A DNA stretch of 64,000 nucleotides, taken from positions 1-64,000 of the forward strand of contig BCKT01000015.1 in assembly GCA_003116875.1 (NCBI GenBank). The letters run 5' to 3'. Source of the DNA: Takashimella koratensis (lineage: Eukaryota; Basidiomycota; Tremellomycetes; Trichosporonales; Tetragoniomycetaceae). The stretch's first letter is position 1. Every line of letters starts with the position of its first letter. This document shows positions 48,472-57,573 of this stretch, in pieces. The position numbers and the translations under genes were made by a program. The notes below the pieces were generated by a model. It had not been told where the DNA came from, ran no database searches, and saw nothing but the letters and a program-made list of their open reading frames with translations.

Positions 48472-49657
48472 ATGTCCCTCCTCCGCCGCGCTTTGCCCTC
48501 TCTCCGCCCTCTTCGGCTGTCCCGGACCTACGCTTCCATTCCTCAACCGCCTACCCCTGTCCCCTCTGCTCAGCCATCCTCCGCCTCCCCGGCTCCTCTC
48601 CAGCAGAGCCCCAACGTTCCGACCACATGGAGTACCTCGCAGAACCCTAAACCCCTCGCATACGATAACGCACGATTCGAACAGGTCAACCTCGAACTCC
48701 AGCCGCAGCCACTCAGCGCGATGGGGATGGTAGCGGAGGATCCGGTCAGGATGGTTAAAGGACGAAGGGCAGCTTGTGATGGTGGTGAGTGAATTGGAGA
48801 GACGCGCTTGCCAAGTCGGGTCGGATTGGAAGAGGCCTGGAGGGGCTTGATGGGCTTGGTCTAGGTTTCAGATGCGGGAGAAGGAGGATGGGCAAGGTGT
48901 AGGTGGGACCGCAGGGTAGGGTCGTTGAGCGGGGCAAGGCGCAGTGAAGTGGAGCAAGAGTGTCCATCTGATCTGAGATGGAGATCAGACTGCTGGTCTG
49001 AGAGGTTTGACTGTCAGGCGGCGGTCCATGATCTCCGGCCGGGGAAGCGTGCAGAGAGATGGATGAACGCGCAGAGGGGGGGGGNNNNNNNNNNNNNNNN
49101 NNNNNNNNNNNNNNNNNNNNNNNNNNNNNNNNNNNNNNNNNNNNNNNNNNNNNNNNNNNNNNNNNNNNNNNNNNNNNNNNNNNNNNNNNNNNNNNNNNNN
49201 NNNNNNNNNGGGTGGGGGGGTGGGGGTTGTTGGTTAGGTACCAGGAGGTTACGCTCCAAGGTGAACCGTGCATGCCTCGAAAAAAGGTTGACCCCAAGCC
49301 TTTTGCGGATCTTGTCGATGTTGGCGCCTCACTGAGCCCGGAGTGGAGTCGTTTTGAAGTCGCGTTGACGTTGCATCGGTGTTGTGAGGAAGAGAAAGCC
49401 GATTCAGGTCGTACTTTGTTTAAGAATAAACGCTGACACGCGACAGGCGGCGGACCCCTTGGTCACCCAAAGATCTACATCAACCTCGACAAACCCGGTC
49501 CTAAAGTCTGCGGCTACTGGTGAGTTCAGGCCTCCTTTGCCTTCCAACGCGTCGTGCATCTCTTTCTCCTCGTTTCCTTCTCTGTTGTGAACGCAAGGCT
49601 GACTCTCGACCCAGCGGGATCCGTTACGAGCAGGTTCATGATGAGCACCACCACTAG
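48472..49657 (+). CDS. Complex I 13 kDa subunit (NDUFS6-type, CHCC zinc finger)
   Basis: Three exons (48472-48784, 49447-49519, 49615-49657), about 142 aa. Exon 1 encodes a mitochondrial presequence (MSLLRRALPSLRPLRLSRT, Arg/Leu/Ser-rich) and an N-terminal Pro/Ser region, then FEQVNLELQPQPLSAMGMV and RRAACDGG. Exon 2 continues GGPLGHPKIYINLDKPGPK and VCGYC; exon 3 gives GIRYEQVHDEHHH. The C-x-H-x-C-x2-C zinc motif of the CHCC family is complete (ACDGG...GHPK...CGYC). NDUFS6 is a peripheral-arm subunit of NADH:ubiquinone oxidoreductase. Intron 1 is 662 nt as assembled, much longer than others here, and contains the N gap. Confidence 0.92.
49085..49209. other. Assembly gap (125 N) between G runs
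   Basis: A run of 125 N in intron 1 of the NDUFS6-type gene, bounded by nine or more G on the left and GGGGTGGGGGGG on the right. The bordering poly-G suggests a G-rich tract that stopped sequencing; true length is unknown. Confidence 0.98.
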
Positions 49658-49876
49658 ATGGCGTATGCATGCGGTTAGGTGTTTGATGGTCTTGTAATCA
49701 CAGTCAGGACGTGTGGGCCCGCCTTATACTGCGCAGCATTGCCGAGCTTCGACATTGGTCAACGGTTACGTCGACTCATGACCATCAGACATTGTTCTCT
49801 CATTTCAAAGCAAAGCGATACTCTAACTTGAACGATTCTAACATCCTCCTTTCCCTCTCTGCTTCTTCCCCCTGGC

Positions 49877-50514
49877 TCAGATACCCCTAAGCACTACAGC
49901 AGTAAACGAAAACACCCATCCGCCGATATACGCAACATGTCTAACCCAATGACCCTTTTCCCAATTCTCCATCAACTTGCGCGCATTCACGGCTCGTTCA
50001 CTTGTTTCCGCCACGTCACGTAACGAGTCGTCGGCGATGATACGGAAAAGCTCCATGTTGATGTGGTGTAGCAAGACGAGGGTGATCGGGAGGACAAGAA
50101 GCGAGGAACAGGCTGAGGCAAGAGCGAGGCGACGGATGAGTTGCGAAGGGTGGGTGTAGGAAGTCGTGAAGTTGAGTAAGGCGGAGATGAATGAGAATGA
50201 TGAAGACCAGGTCTGGGTGAAGGTCGTGGTAGGGATAACAAGGTCAAAGAGTTAATGACGGTATTCACGTCGAACTGACACAGGGCGAAGCGCTTCGTAG
50301 TGGATCACAACAAACTCACCGCTCCGGACATCCAGTATCCGCGCCACGCCACGACCCGATCCTTCGTCGGCATGGTGATCGGACCGACCAGTCGACCATT
50401 GAGGTAAGGGATAACACCCATCTGCGTGAGACCGAGGTTGGAGAAGAGCACGTAGGAGGTCGTTGCTAGCCCACCGGCGAGGGTGAGAGACGGGAGCGGG
50501 AAAGGTAAGGACAT
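49877..50514 (-). CDS. DUF1772-like small membrane protein, copy 1
   Basis: Two exons (50514-50320, 50212-49877), 176 aa. Exon 1 reads MSLPFPLPSLTLAGGLATTS, QMGVIPYLNGRLVGPI and RDRV-type KDRVVAWRGYWMSGA. Exon 2 gives TWSSSFSFISALLNFTTSY, RRLALASACSSLLVLPITL, then MELFRIIADDSL and ARKLMENWEKGH, VRHVAYIGGWVFSFTAVVL. Four membrane helices and the loop W-x3-H-x2-R before the last helix match the DUF1772 (anthrone-oxygenase-like) family. Its tandem copy lies directly upstream with identical exon 2 length. The biochemical role is unknown; members occur in polyketide clusters and as orphan genes, and no polyketide genes are seen here. Confidence 0.7.
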
Positions 50515-50925
50515 GGTAAGTAGGGTGGTGGCGGTTCTCGCAGGGATGGTCATCAGGTAGAGAGGCATTGAGCTGTGACCATTTATATGTACTCGGGAAG
50601 CCGCAACATCTCGCAATCTTGTAAAAACCTGCGAAAACTATGGTCAATGGCCGAACTTGGCCATGCGCCGAGGCCTCATACTAAGATCGGCAGCATGGTT
50701 CCCTCGGAAGTCTCCTGAGGACGACTTTGGATCATTGCCAGATTTCCCACCTCGGCGCCGTTCTCGCCCGAGCTGCTAAAAATCCGATCAATTTTCTCGT
50801 CAACAGGTATCAGCGAAAGATATGTTTGTTTGCTTGACTTTCTCGCTTGTGACTCTTGATAACTCGAAGCGATATCCTGCATATCTCTACTCCTTCTCCC
50901 TTACTTCTTCTCTCTACCTCGCTCC

Positions 50926-51574
50926 TTAGATCCCTCTCAAAACCACTGCCGCAAACGACAGCCCCCAGGCAGCGATATACGAGACATGTCTGATCAAGTG
51001 CCCCTTCTCCCAGTTCGCAATCAGTTTGCGTGCACCCACGGCCTGTGGGTCGGTCTCTGCAACTCCACGGAGTGTGTCCTCGGCCAGGATTCCGAACAGC
51101 TCGGTGTTGGTGCGGTGGATGAGGGCAAAGGTGATAGGTCCAATGATGAGAGAAGAGATCGCCGAGCCAAGGGCAAGACGACGGATGGTTCGGGAAGGGT
51201 GGTAGTATGCCGTAGTGAAGTTGAGCGCAGCGGAGAGGAGGGAGAAGGTGATTGACCATGTCTACCAAAGGACAAGGAGACACAAGGTCAGCCAGACTTC
51301 CGAGAACATGACCGAGCCAATCGTTTGAGTAAAGGGAGTAGGTGTGGAGCTCGTCTGTAGTGCAACCTACCGCGCCTTGTCCAAAGTATCCACGCCAAGC
51401 AACAACCCTATCCCTCGTCGGCATGTTGATGGGCCCGACTAAACGACCATTGAGGTACGGGATCAAGCCCATCTGCGAGAGCCCGACGTTGGAGAAGAGC
51501 ACGTAGGACGTGGTGGCGAGGCCGCCGGCGAGCGTGAGCGAAGGGAGCGGGAGGAGAAACCATGCTGGGTTGGT
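50926..51574 (-). CDS. DUF1772-like small membrane protein, copy 2 (start uncertain)
   Basis: Tandem paralogue of copy 1. Exon 2 (51261-50926, 111 codons, same length) reads TWSITFSLLSAALNFTTAY, ALIHRTNTELFGILAEDTL and NWEKGHLIRHVSYIAAWG. Exon 1 (to 51371) contains LPSLTLAGGLATTSYV, QMGLIPYLNGRLVGPIN and RDRVVAWRGYFGQGA. The ATG at 51572-51574, at the position of the copy 1 start, is out of frame with this body: copy 1 has 12 nt and copy 2 has 10 nt between ATG and the shared CCGCTCCC. Either the gene is damaged at its N-terminus or it uses an upstream ATG in 51700-51720 with a small intron ending at CCCAG before 51575. An acceptable in-phase option exists (donor GTATAA). Confidence 0.55.
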
Positions 51575-52594
51575 TGTACTGATGTGTTGGGGAATATGCG
51601 TGGTAGTGGTGAGTGATGAGCTTTGAGTGGTAACTGGGAAATGGTGAAAGAGCGGATCGAGTCTCTCGAGCTATGACGACCTTTTTTATACCTCTCCGAC
51701 TAGGTGACATGACGTTGTTTTAGCACGTTGGTCTCGCTCGCTCCGAGAAGACACGAGTCGTGTCAGCCGTCAGCCGCAACCGACCTACCGACCCTCCGGT
51801 TCTCCACACCGATGACTTCGACCTCCGTCTTCGTCTCCCGGCACTCGGAGACCCGTATCGCTACAACTCAAGACTTGTTATCTGCCGCCGAGACGCGTGC
51901 CGAAACCCCACAACCGTAGGTGATCGCCTCCGATAGCTCGGTGGGGCAGACAGAGGCTCGGTTATCGGGACCATGACCGAGCTGATAAAAACCGGGTCAA
52001 TTTTCTCGGGGTAAGTCTTCACCAGCGAAAATTCCCTTGCAAGCTCGGTCATGCCCTTATCTATTGCGGGACGAGTGGGATTTTCATCAGTCACCACGAG
52101 GCTGCTAGGATTCGCGAGTGCGTGCAGTGTGCGTCTCAACGGATATAAGAACGGGTGGAAAACGTGCTCGCAGCAGAGGTGAAGGACTCTGAAATCAGAC
52201 GAGCTCAAACGCGCAGTCGTCCCGCACCGAGCTTTTCGTCCACGACCACTGCGGCGTCACTCGTCAGCTTTGACTCTGAACCTCACTCGTGCAGCAAGTT
52301 TCGGACAGAGAGCGGCAACAAATCAGCTCCTAAAATACTCCCGAGATGCTGAAAAGACTGCCAAAGCTCCCGATTGCTGAACAACGGACGGTGCGCGGAG
52401 CTATAACGAGACAGTATGACTTCGAGAGGGAGAAAAGAGTCTTCTTTGGCGGACTTGACAGCTCATCGGCGGTATTGTGCACTCACCTCATTGCTGACCC
52501 GCTCACCTCCAACAACTGACTCTGCCTCACCACCCACCACCAATCTGTCACCTCTTCATCACTCTCAGTCTTTCACTGACTGACTATTGTTGTC
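51575..52594. other. Region between DUF1772 copy 2 and the zinc-motif array
   Basis: About 1.0 kb. A TATA-like TATAAAAAA (minus strand, about 51690-51680) fits copy 2. A segment at 51973-52028 is similar to one at 50764-50819 upstream of copy 1 (shared GAGAAAATTGA and TTTTTA-CAGCTCGG on the minus strand), probably a duplicated regulatory block. No supported gene was seen. Confidence 0.5.
52423..52441 (+). promoter_or_regulatory. Shared 19-nt upstream element, member A
   Basis: CGAGAGGGAGAAAAGAGTC ends 154 bp before the ATG of member A. Related 19-mers occur at matching distances before members B and C. Confidence 0.55.
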
Positions 52595-53002
52595 ATGTCT
52601 AGCTCCAGCTCGTTCACCACTTTCAGTGGTTCCACCTGTGCCCCAAAGTATCGGATCAAGCAGACCGAGTACCACCCTGGGCTTTCTTTGACTGGCCTGT
52701 CACCTCCCACAGACTTTGATATGTCGACAAGATGTATATTCTGCGCTAGCTACAATGTCAGCTGGGGGTGGAGGCGCAATATGCCGGAACAAAAACAATC
52801 TAAAACCAGCACAGAGCCTCAAGAGTGGTATGTCGCTCAATCGGTTCTTCCAGATGAAAGTCAGGTAACTGTCAACGCGCATCAAGGGTGTCTCAAAAAG
52901 CGTCCTTCGGTAGATGTCATATATGCCGATGGCTCCATCCTCTCTTACAGAGACTATCGAAGATTTGTAATCGAGCCTTACTCGGAAAGTCGGGGATCGT
53001 AG
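52595..53002 (+). CDS. Zinc-motif small protein family, member A
   Basis: Not recognised; 135 aa, single exon. Ser/Thr-rich start (MSSSSSFTTFSGST), then RCIFC (C-x2-C), WGWRRNMPEQ, PQEWYVAQSVLP and VNAHQGCLKK (H-x2-C). Spacing is C-x2-C-x45-H-x2-C, a plausible single zinc site. The tail DVIYADGSILSYRDY is shared with member B (DGSTV). No signal peptide, membrane helix or catalytic motif. First gene of a head-to-tail array, about 1 kb before the next member. The C2...HC arrangement is formally like PARP-type fingers, but spacing is longer and other PARP-finger residues are not evident; kinship is not claimed. Confidence 0.75.
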   Translation: MSSSSSFTTFSGSTCAPKYRIKQTEYHPGLSLTGLSPPTDFDMSTRCIFCASYNVSWGWRRNMPEQKQSKTSTEPQEWYVAQSVLPDESQVTVNAHQGCLKKRPSVDVIYADGSILSYRDYRRFVIEPYSESRGS

Positions 53003-53611
53003 AGTGGCTGATCCTCGTGGCTGGAGCTGGAACCTACTCGAATGTCACCCTATGTACCCTCCTGGCATATTGAACGGTATGTTTTGTTGAAGACGATAGC
53101 AAATATCTTACCTCGAGATGACTAAGCGAGAGGTGCATGCACAACGGGTCATTTCCTGCCTCCTCTGATTGACTCAGTTCGGCTTTTTGAAGTGTTTAAA
53201 ACTCCCAACCTCCTCCCTCTCTCCCGTCCCCTCTGATTCGCAAATGCCCCAACCTCTTCGGCCTCTTTTACGCAAAACCAACGAGCAAGAGCCTTGCAGC
53301 CTCCAAATCGACCACACCCAGCGCCCCAGCCCCGAGATAGCTCCTTTCACAGCCTTTGTACTTGCTCATGGGTACACTGAGAGAGCCGAACAGCGCTTAG
53401 CATTCGGGGCTTGACTGAAACCATTTGCCCCCGAGAGAGAAAAAGGAGTCATCTGTTGACGAAGGCGGCTCGTCGGTAGTAGTTCGTTTGCTCCGAGCAA
53501 CCTCGTAGCCTCGCTGCCTCGTTTGCTTCCGACGACTTTCTCTGAAAATATAAAATCGCTGCGAGTCAAACTTACCTCTGGTCCCCATCATATTGAGCAA
53601 ATCATACCGAC
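53003..53611. other. Spacer between members A and B
   Basis: About 0.6 kb; contains the B upstream element and a TATAAAAT at about 53549. An open stretch at 53169-53414 shows no family motif and is not called. Confidence 0.5.
53432..53450 (+). promoter_or_regulatory. Shared 19-nt upstream element, member B
   Basis: CGAGAGAGAAAAAGGAGTC, 16 of 19 positions identical to the A element, ending 162 bp before the ATG of member B. Confidence 0.55.
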
Positions 53612-54044
53612 ATGTCTACCGCACTTTCTAGCTCTCACGGCTCCACTGATCTGCCTAGCTTCATGGTCCGGGGTCTCCGCTATGATCCAAGCTCGTCTGT
53701 GCCCACACGCAAACTTCCGACTCAAAGCAGGAAGGACTCTTGTTTTATCTGCACCGGGAAACGCAGGGCCTTGGAGGCATAATATGCGCGAGACCGAACA
53801 ATCGGCCAAAAGTTCAGAGCCGCTCGAATGCTACTTTACCAAGGTATCTCCTGAATTTTCAGAGGGTGTAGAGTATAACGTGCATATGGAGTGCGTGAAA
53901 AAACAATATGGCGTCGAGATGGTGCTTCCTGACGGCAGCACTGTCCCCCTACCCACCGAGAATACCACCCTCGCTGGAGAAAGTGGACAGATCAGCGTCA
54001 TTGTTACCGACGATGAGAACAGCTTCGGTGAGAAGGCTGCATAG
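53612..54044 (+). pseudogene. Zinc-motif family member B, frameshifted
   Basis: The ATG 53612 frame (MSTALSSSHGSTDLPSF) reaches DSCFIC with the first Cys of the pair at residue 44, as in member C, and then stops at 53780-53782 (residue 57). The rest of a family protein continues in another frame: GPWRHNMRETEQSAKS, PLECYFTK, VHMECVKK (H-x2-C), VLPDGSTVPLP, ending at 54042-54044. Between the second Cys codon and the WRHN codons there are 19 nt, where member C has 18. One extra base in 53743-53761 explains the break. It is either a young inactivating indel or a sequencing error at the GGG/AAA runs. No intron with GT...AG fits this interval. Confidence 0.7.
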
Positions 54045-54702
54045 GACGCGAAAGACGCCAATGAGCACAATCCGAGTCAAAGCACAGTTTTGCAATGAGG
54101 CAATCGAGCGATAAAGACCAATTAATAAGTAGCCTGCCCAATCAATTTTGAATAAGTTCTACCTGCTGTCAATACTCGATACAGCCGGCTTGCAAGGACT
54201 CACATTCAACGACGTAAATGACCTCTGAGCATGACAACACATATGTGTTGACCTGTTTGTTGTCACTCACTCTCGAGTGGTAGTAGTTTGGGTCTTCTGA
54301 ACTGATGGCAGCTGCCAAAGCGATACTAAGCTGCTGATTTTCCTGCTCCCTCTCCCTCCCTCTCACCAATTCTGTCTCGTGTCGTATAGGCAATCCATAT
54401 GGAGAAACGAACTTGCCAACCATCTCCTTTGATTACACGCACACCCCAGATCACTCGGAGGCATTTGTTCTCACTCGCAGGCCGTATCGGAGCCGCCAGC
54501 TGAACTTTTACCGGGCCAGGTGGATCGGAGGGGGAGAAAAGAGCGAGGCTTAGAGAGATTGACATCTCTTTGTTCTCTATATTTGCGCCCGACAGCCTCG
54601 CTAGACTTATTTGGCTCCGAAGACATGTTGAGAGACTCATAAATCCTTGACGAGCCAGTTTTTCGATCCCCCTCATTCCCCGCTTTATCAACTCTTTCAA
54701 GC
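54045..54702. other. Spacer between members B and C
   Basis: Contains the C upstream element at 54526-54544 and a CATAAAT sequence near 54639, a possible TATA-like element about 60 bp before the C start. No gene was seen. Confidence 0.5.
54526..54544 (+). promoter_or_regulatory. Shared 19-nt upstream element, member C
   Basis: CGGAGGGGGAGAAAAGAGC, purine-rich like the A and B elements, ending 158 bp before the ATG of member C. Confidence 0.5.
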
Positions 54703-55116
54703 ATGTCTAACGCACTCGTTGTTCCTCAACGATCCACTCGTGCTCCTGCAATCTCGGTCTTCGGGGGTCTTTACGTTCCCGGGTCAACCTTCCCCTATCT
54801 CACACCTCCTGGAGATAGCTTGATAGACCAATGCCTTAGCTGCAGGTCACAAATTGGGGGTTGGAGGCATAATTTGAGTGATAGCGAGCAGAACGACGAG
54901 AAGTCTGAGGGGCTTGAGTGGTACGTTGCAGTTTCAAAACACTTGGTGTCGACCGAGGGGCGGATGATGAACATGCATCGAAAGTGCGTCGAGAGTCACC
55001 CACATGCCAAGATCGTCACCACAAGCGGTGACGCAATGGACGACGGACGTGGAGAGATTGCGACAATCGCTACGGTCGCCCAAGACAATATGTCACCGTA
55101 CAAACGGTCGCGTTGA
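54703..55116 (+). CDS. Zinc-motif small protein family, member C
   Basis: Not recognised; 137 aa, intact, single exon. MSNALVVPQRSTRAP, then DQCLSC (C-x2-C), GGWRHNLSDSEQND, GLEWYVAVSKHL and MNMHRKCVES (H-x2-C), spacing C-x2-C-x44-H-x2-C. The WRHN and EWYV motifs tie it to A and B. It ends in a mostly polar tail, SPYKRSR. Function unknown; a small zinc-stabilised domain with flexible termini is the most that can be said. Confidence 0.75.
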   Translation: MSNALVVPQRSTRAPAISVFGGLYVPGSTFPYLTPPGDSLIDQCLSCRSQIGGWRHNLSDSEQNDEKSEGLEWYVAVSKHLVSTEGRMMNMHRKCVESHPHAKIVTTSGDAMDDGRGEIATIATVAQDNMSPYKRSR

Positions 55117-55804
55117 CCTGTAGATATACCGTACGTGTGATAGCAGTTAACGTGACTAGTTCTTTACCCATGCGTGTTCGCGTCTTGCATTTCATTAAAT
55201 CTGAGCAGGCTGAGAACCAAGCCTGCTCCCAATGATATGACTCTTCCATTTGATGACTGATGATCTACTACATGTCCACCTCAGCCCGACACTTTGCTCG
55301 TTATGCTGTGATCGACCCGTCAGCATTCCCTACTGCTTCATTATTCTTTCCCCCCTTTGGATCATACTAGCCAGGGCGTAGACGCGAGTAGCTCACACCC
55401 TGTTTAAACGATGACCACCACTTTTCTATATCCTTTCAAAGCCTTTGTCCCACGCATGACAAATGATCACCAGATCGAGCCCAGAAGTGCCACGGTGCAC
55501 AACGTACGGGATGAAAAGAGGGCCGATGATCAAACATGAACAGCCCTTCATGCCCCACGCAGGTTACCGTCCTTTGAGAAAGTTTCTGCCAGGATTGGAC
55601 AGGGAGAAGGCGGAGAGTCTTGAGCATCATGTGCTCGGGAGTCCCCCTCCCCCCCGCTCGACCTTCGCTGTTAAACCCCTCAGTGCTAGTCCTCCCTCCC
55701 CCTTTTTCTTTCTTTCTTTCTTTCTTTCTCACGACCAACGCTTACCGACAACGCACTCGCTCGAACGCTTACTCAACAACAACTCATCGTCGACCACGCG
55801 CGAC
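55117..55804. other. Spacer between members C and D
   Basis: About 0.69 kb. It includes a TTTC microsatellite (55704-55729) about 75 bp before the candidate D start. No purine-rich element like those of A-C was found. Confidence 0.5.
55704..55729 (+). repeat. (TTTC)n microsatellite
   Basis: About six TTTC units in the probable leader of member D. Confidence 0.9.
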
Positions 55805-56304
55805 ATGTCCGACAAGCGCACTTTTATCTCCGCCGAAAACGAGGATAGTTGGGGGAAGGGAAGTATCGGAAGTATCCACCCTCCGACAACCTCACAAAGA
55901 GCGCCACCCAAGCATCCACTCGCTACCGCCCCGCCAGCTCAATGCCGCATTTCCAGTCGACAGCGTTCCCGCAGCGGGCGAAGTGCTTCATTTGCAATGA
56001 GACGGAATGGAGAGACGAGAAACCCTCTGACGAGCAGGCTGACCCCTCGACAGCGCATCGGGAGCGGTGGGTTTCGGAGGCGGACACGCTACCGCCGGAG
56101 GGATCAGAGTTGCCGCCCAACGGATGGGTACATGGCGGATGCATTCTCGAGCGGTCCAAGCCCCAGTCGAGAGCGTCAATGAACTCGAACGCCAAGAGGA
56201 GCGACGACACAACGAACGCCGACGCGACGAACGACGACTCGGCGATTGGGTCGTCGGCGGTCTCTTCGGTCCACGAACCGCCCCTCGACAACACCAACGT
56301 CTGA
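55805..56304 (+). pseudogene. Zinc-motif family member D, probable frame break near the N-terminus
   Basis: ATG 55805 starts MSDKRTFISAENEDSWGKG, but the family body lies in another frame. That frame opens after a TAG at 55846-55848 and reads YRPASSMPHFQSTAF, KCFIC (C-x2-C), WRDEKPSDEQ, RERWVSEADTLP and WVHGGCILE (H-x2-C), ending 56302-56304. Spacing is C-x2-C-x45-H-x2-C. It is closest to member E (YCPATSIPEW, KCRFC, WRDEM). The frame change must fall between 55849 and about 55915; the G5/G3 runs in 55850-55860 are natural suspects. Alternatively translation starts at the in-frame ATG 55942, giving a 120-aa protein with a shortened N-terminus, so the gene could still be functional. Confidence 0.55.
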
Positions 56305-57219
56305 GGCCCTCCGATCATAGGCGCGCGCTCCTACTTGTTGCGTCGCTCACACAAGTTTCAGATTGATTGAATTTCAGTACACTTTCCATACATTTCCCAT
56401 GATATGAACTCTCGTCCATATCTCACCACTGTTCTCCAGCGAGCAATACGTCGCTGATAAGCCCGCTGTAATCCATGGGGGATTTACATACAAGCCTTGC
56501 CGCTGGGCTGCATTGCGGGAGAAGGCGAGGAAGAGAGAGCGGCGGAAGAGAGAGAGCATGGACCGCTAATCGTGAAAGGATCAACCGATAGAGATTGTGG
56601 TTCGAAGCGAGGACACAGAGCCGACAAGAGACCGTCTCAACCTGAGAATGCTCTCTACAGTATTGACCAAGATGATTCCTTCTCTTAACTCACTGCATAG
56701 CAGTATCCGCTGGACAGTGCCTACCACCAACCCGTCCACAATGGGTTCAACTACGAACTCCACCGCTTTGTCCAGCCATTGGCTCACGGTGTGCACGGTG
56801 CAAGCGACAGGTCGTCGCATTTCAAATGACCGTTAACTCACATCGCTTGAGATCCTTTCGTAGCCTTTGTCTTTGTCCAAAACGAGCAAGTTCCAGACTT
56901 CGCGTCGAACGGCCATGTCGACTGCGCTCCACCCATGAAAAGAGGGTCGCCGATCAGACTTGCACAACTCTCCTCTTTGAAATTCAGTCAGTTGGGCGAT
57001 CCTTTGGGAACCTCCTGGACAGGATTAGAGACTGGATTTCTAGCGGGCTATGCCTGCTGCGAGAGGTGAATTATGCCAAGACCGTGGTGGTTAAAGCCTG
57101 ATGCATTGTCATCTCCTCCCTCCCTCATCCCTCATCCCTCCCCCCTTTTTGCCGCTCTTTTTCAACACCCAACCAGTACACGCGATCAACCACCAACGAC
57201 ACTCCACAACCCTCTCATC
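56305..57219. other. Spacer between members D and E
   Basis: About 0.9 kb. No family motif was found on the + strand. A pyrimidine-rich leader precedes member E. Nothing else was recognised. Confidence 0.5.
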
Positions 57220-57573
57220 ATGTCTACCGTTCCCGCCAACACCTCGATCAATTCGGACAGCAATGTCGCAACCGAAAAAACATTCACCCTCAATTCCATC
57301 GACTACTGCCCCGCCACTTCGATCCCGGAATGGACAACTGGCCTTGTTTCACCGGGTGAGAAGTGCCGTTTTTGCCAGAAGGTTAAGTGGAGGGACGAGA
57401 TGATCGCCAAGCAGCAGCAGGATCTCTCAACAGAGGGTTTCGAACGATACGCTCGAAAAGTCAATCAGCTTCCAATTCCTGACTCTGGCTGGTACTCGCA
57501 TCTCAAGTGCCTCAAGCAAGAAAACGATACTCGCTTATCACATTTCGAGAGAATAAAGCTTGACTCCGACTAG
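57220..57573 (+). CDS. Zinc-motif small protein family, member E
   Basis: Not recognised; 117 aa, intact, single exon. MSTVPANTSINSDSN, DYCPATSIPEWTTG, KCRFC (C-x2-C), VKWRDEMIAKQQQD, GFERYARKV, then WYSHLKCLKQE (H-x2-C), spacing C-x2-C-x41-H-x2-C. It has no long tail, ending ERIKLDSD. Motif WRDE and the YxPA(S/T)S segment pair it with member D, indicating a more recent duplication between these two than with A-C. Confidence 0.75.
   Translation: MSTVPANTSINSDSNVATEKTFTLNSIDYCPATSIPEWTTGLVSPGEKCRFCQKVKWRDEMIAKQQQDLSTEGFERYARKVNQLPIPDSGWYSHLKCLKQENDTRLSHFERIKLDSD

Noticed and set aside
53169..53414. 81-codon frame between members A and B
   Set aside because: No family motif; starts inside the spacer and overlaps putative promoter sequence.
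56595..56615. Box B-like GGTTCGAAGC
   Set aside because: No box A or cloverleaf upstream.
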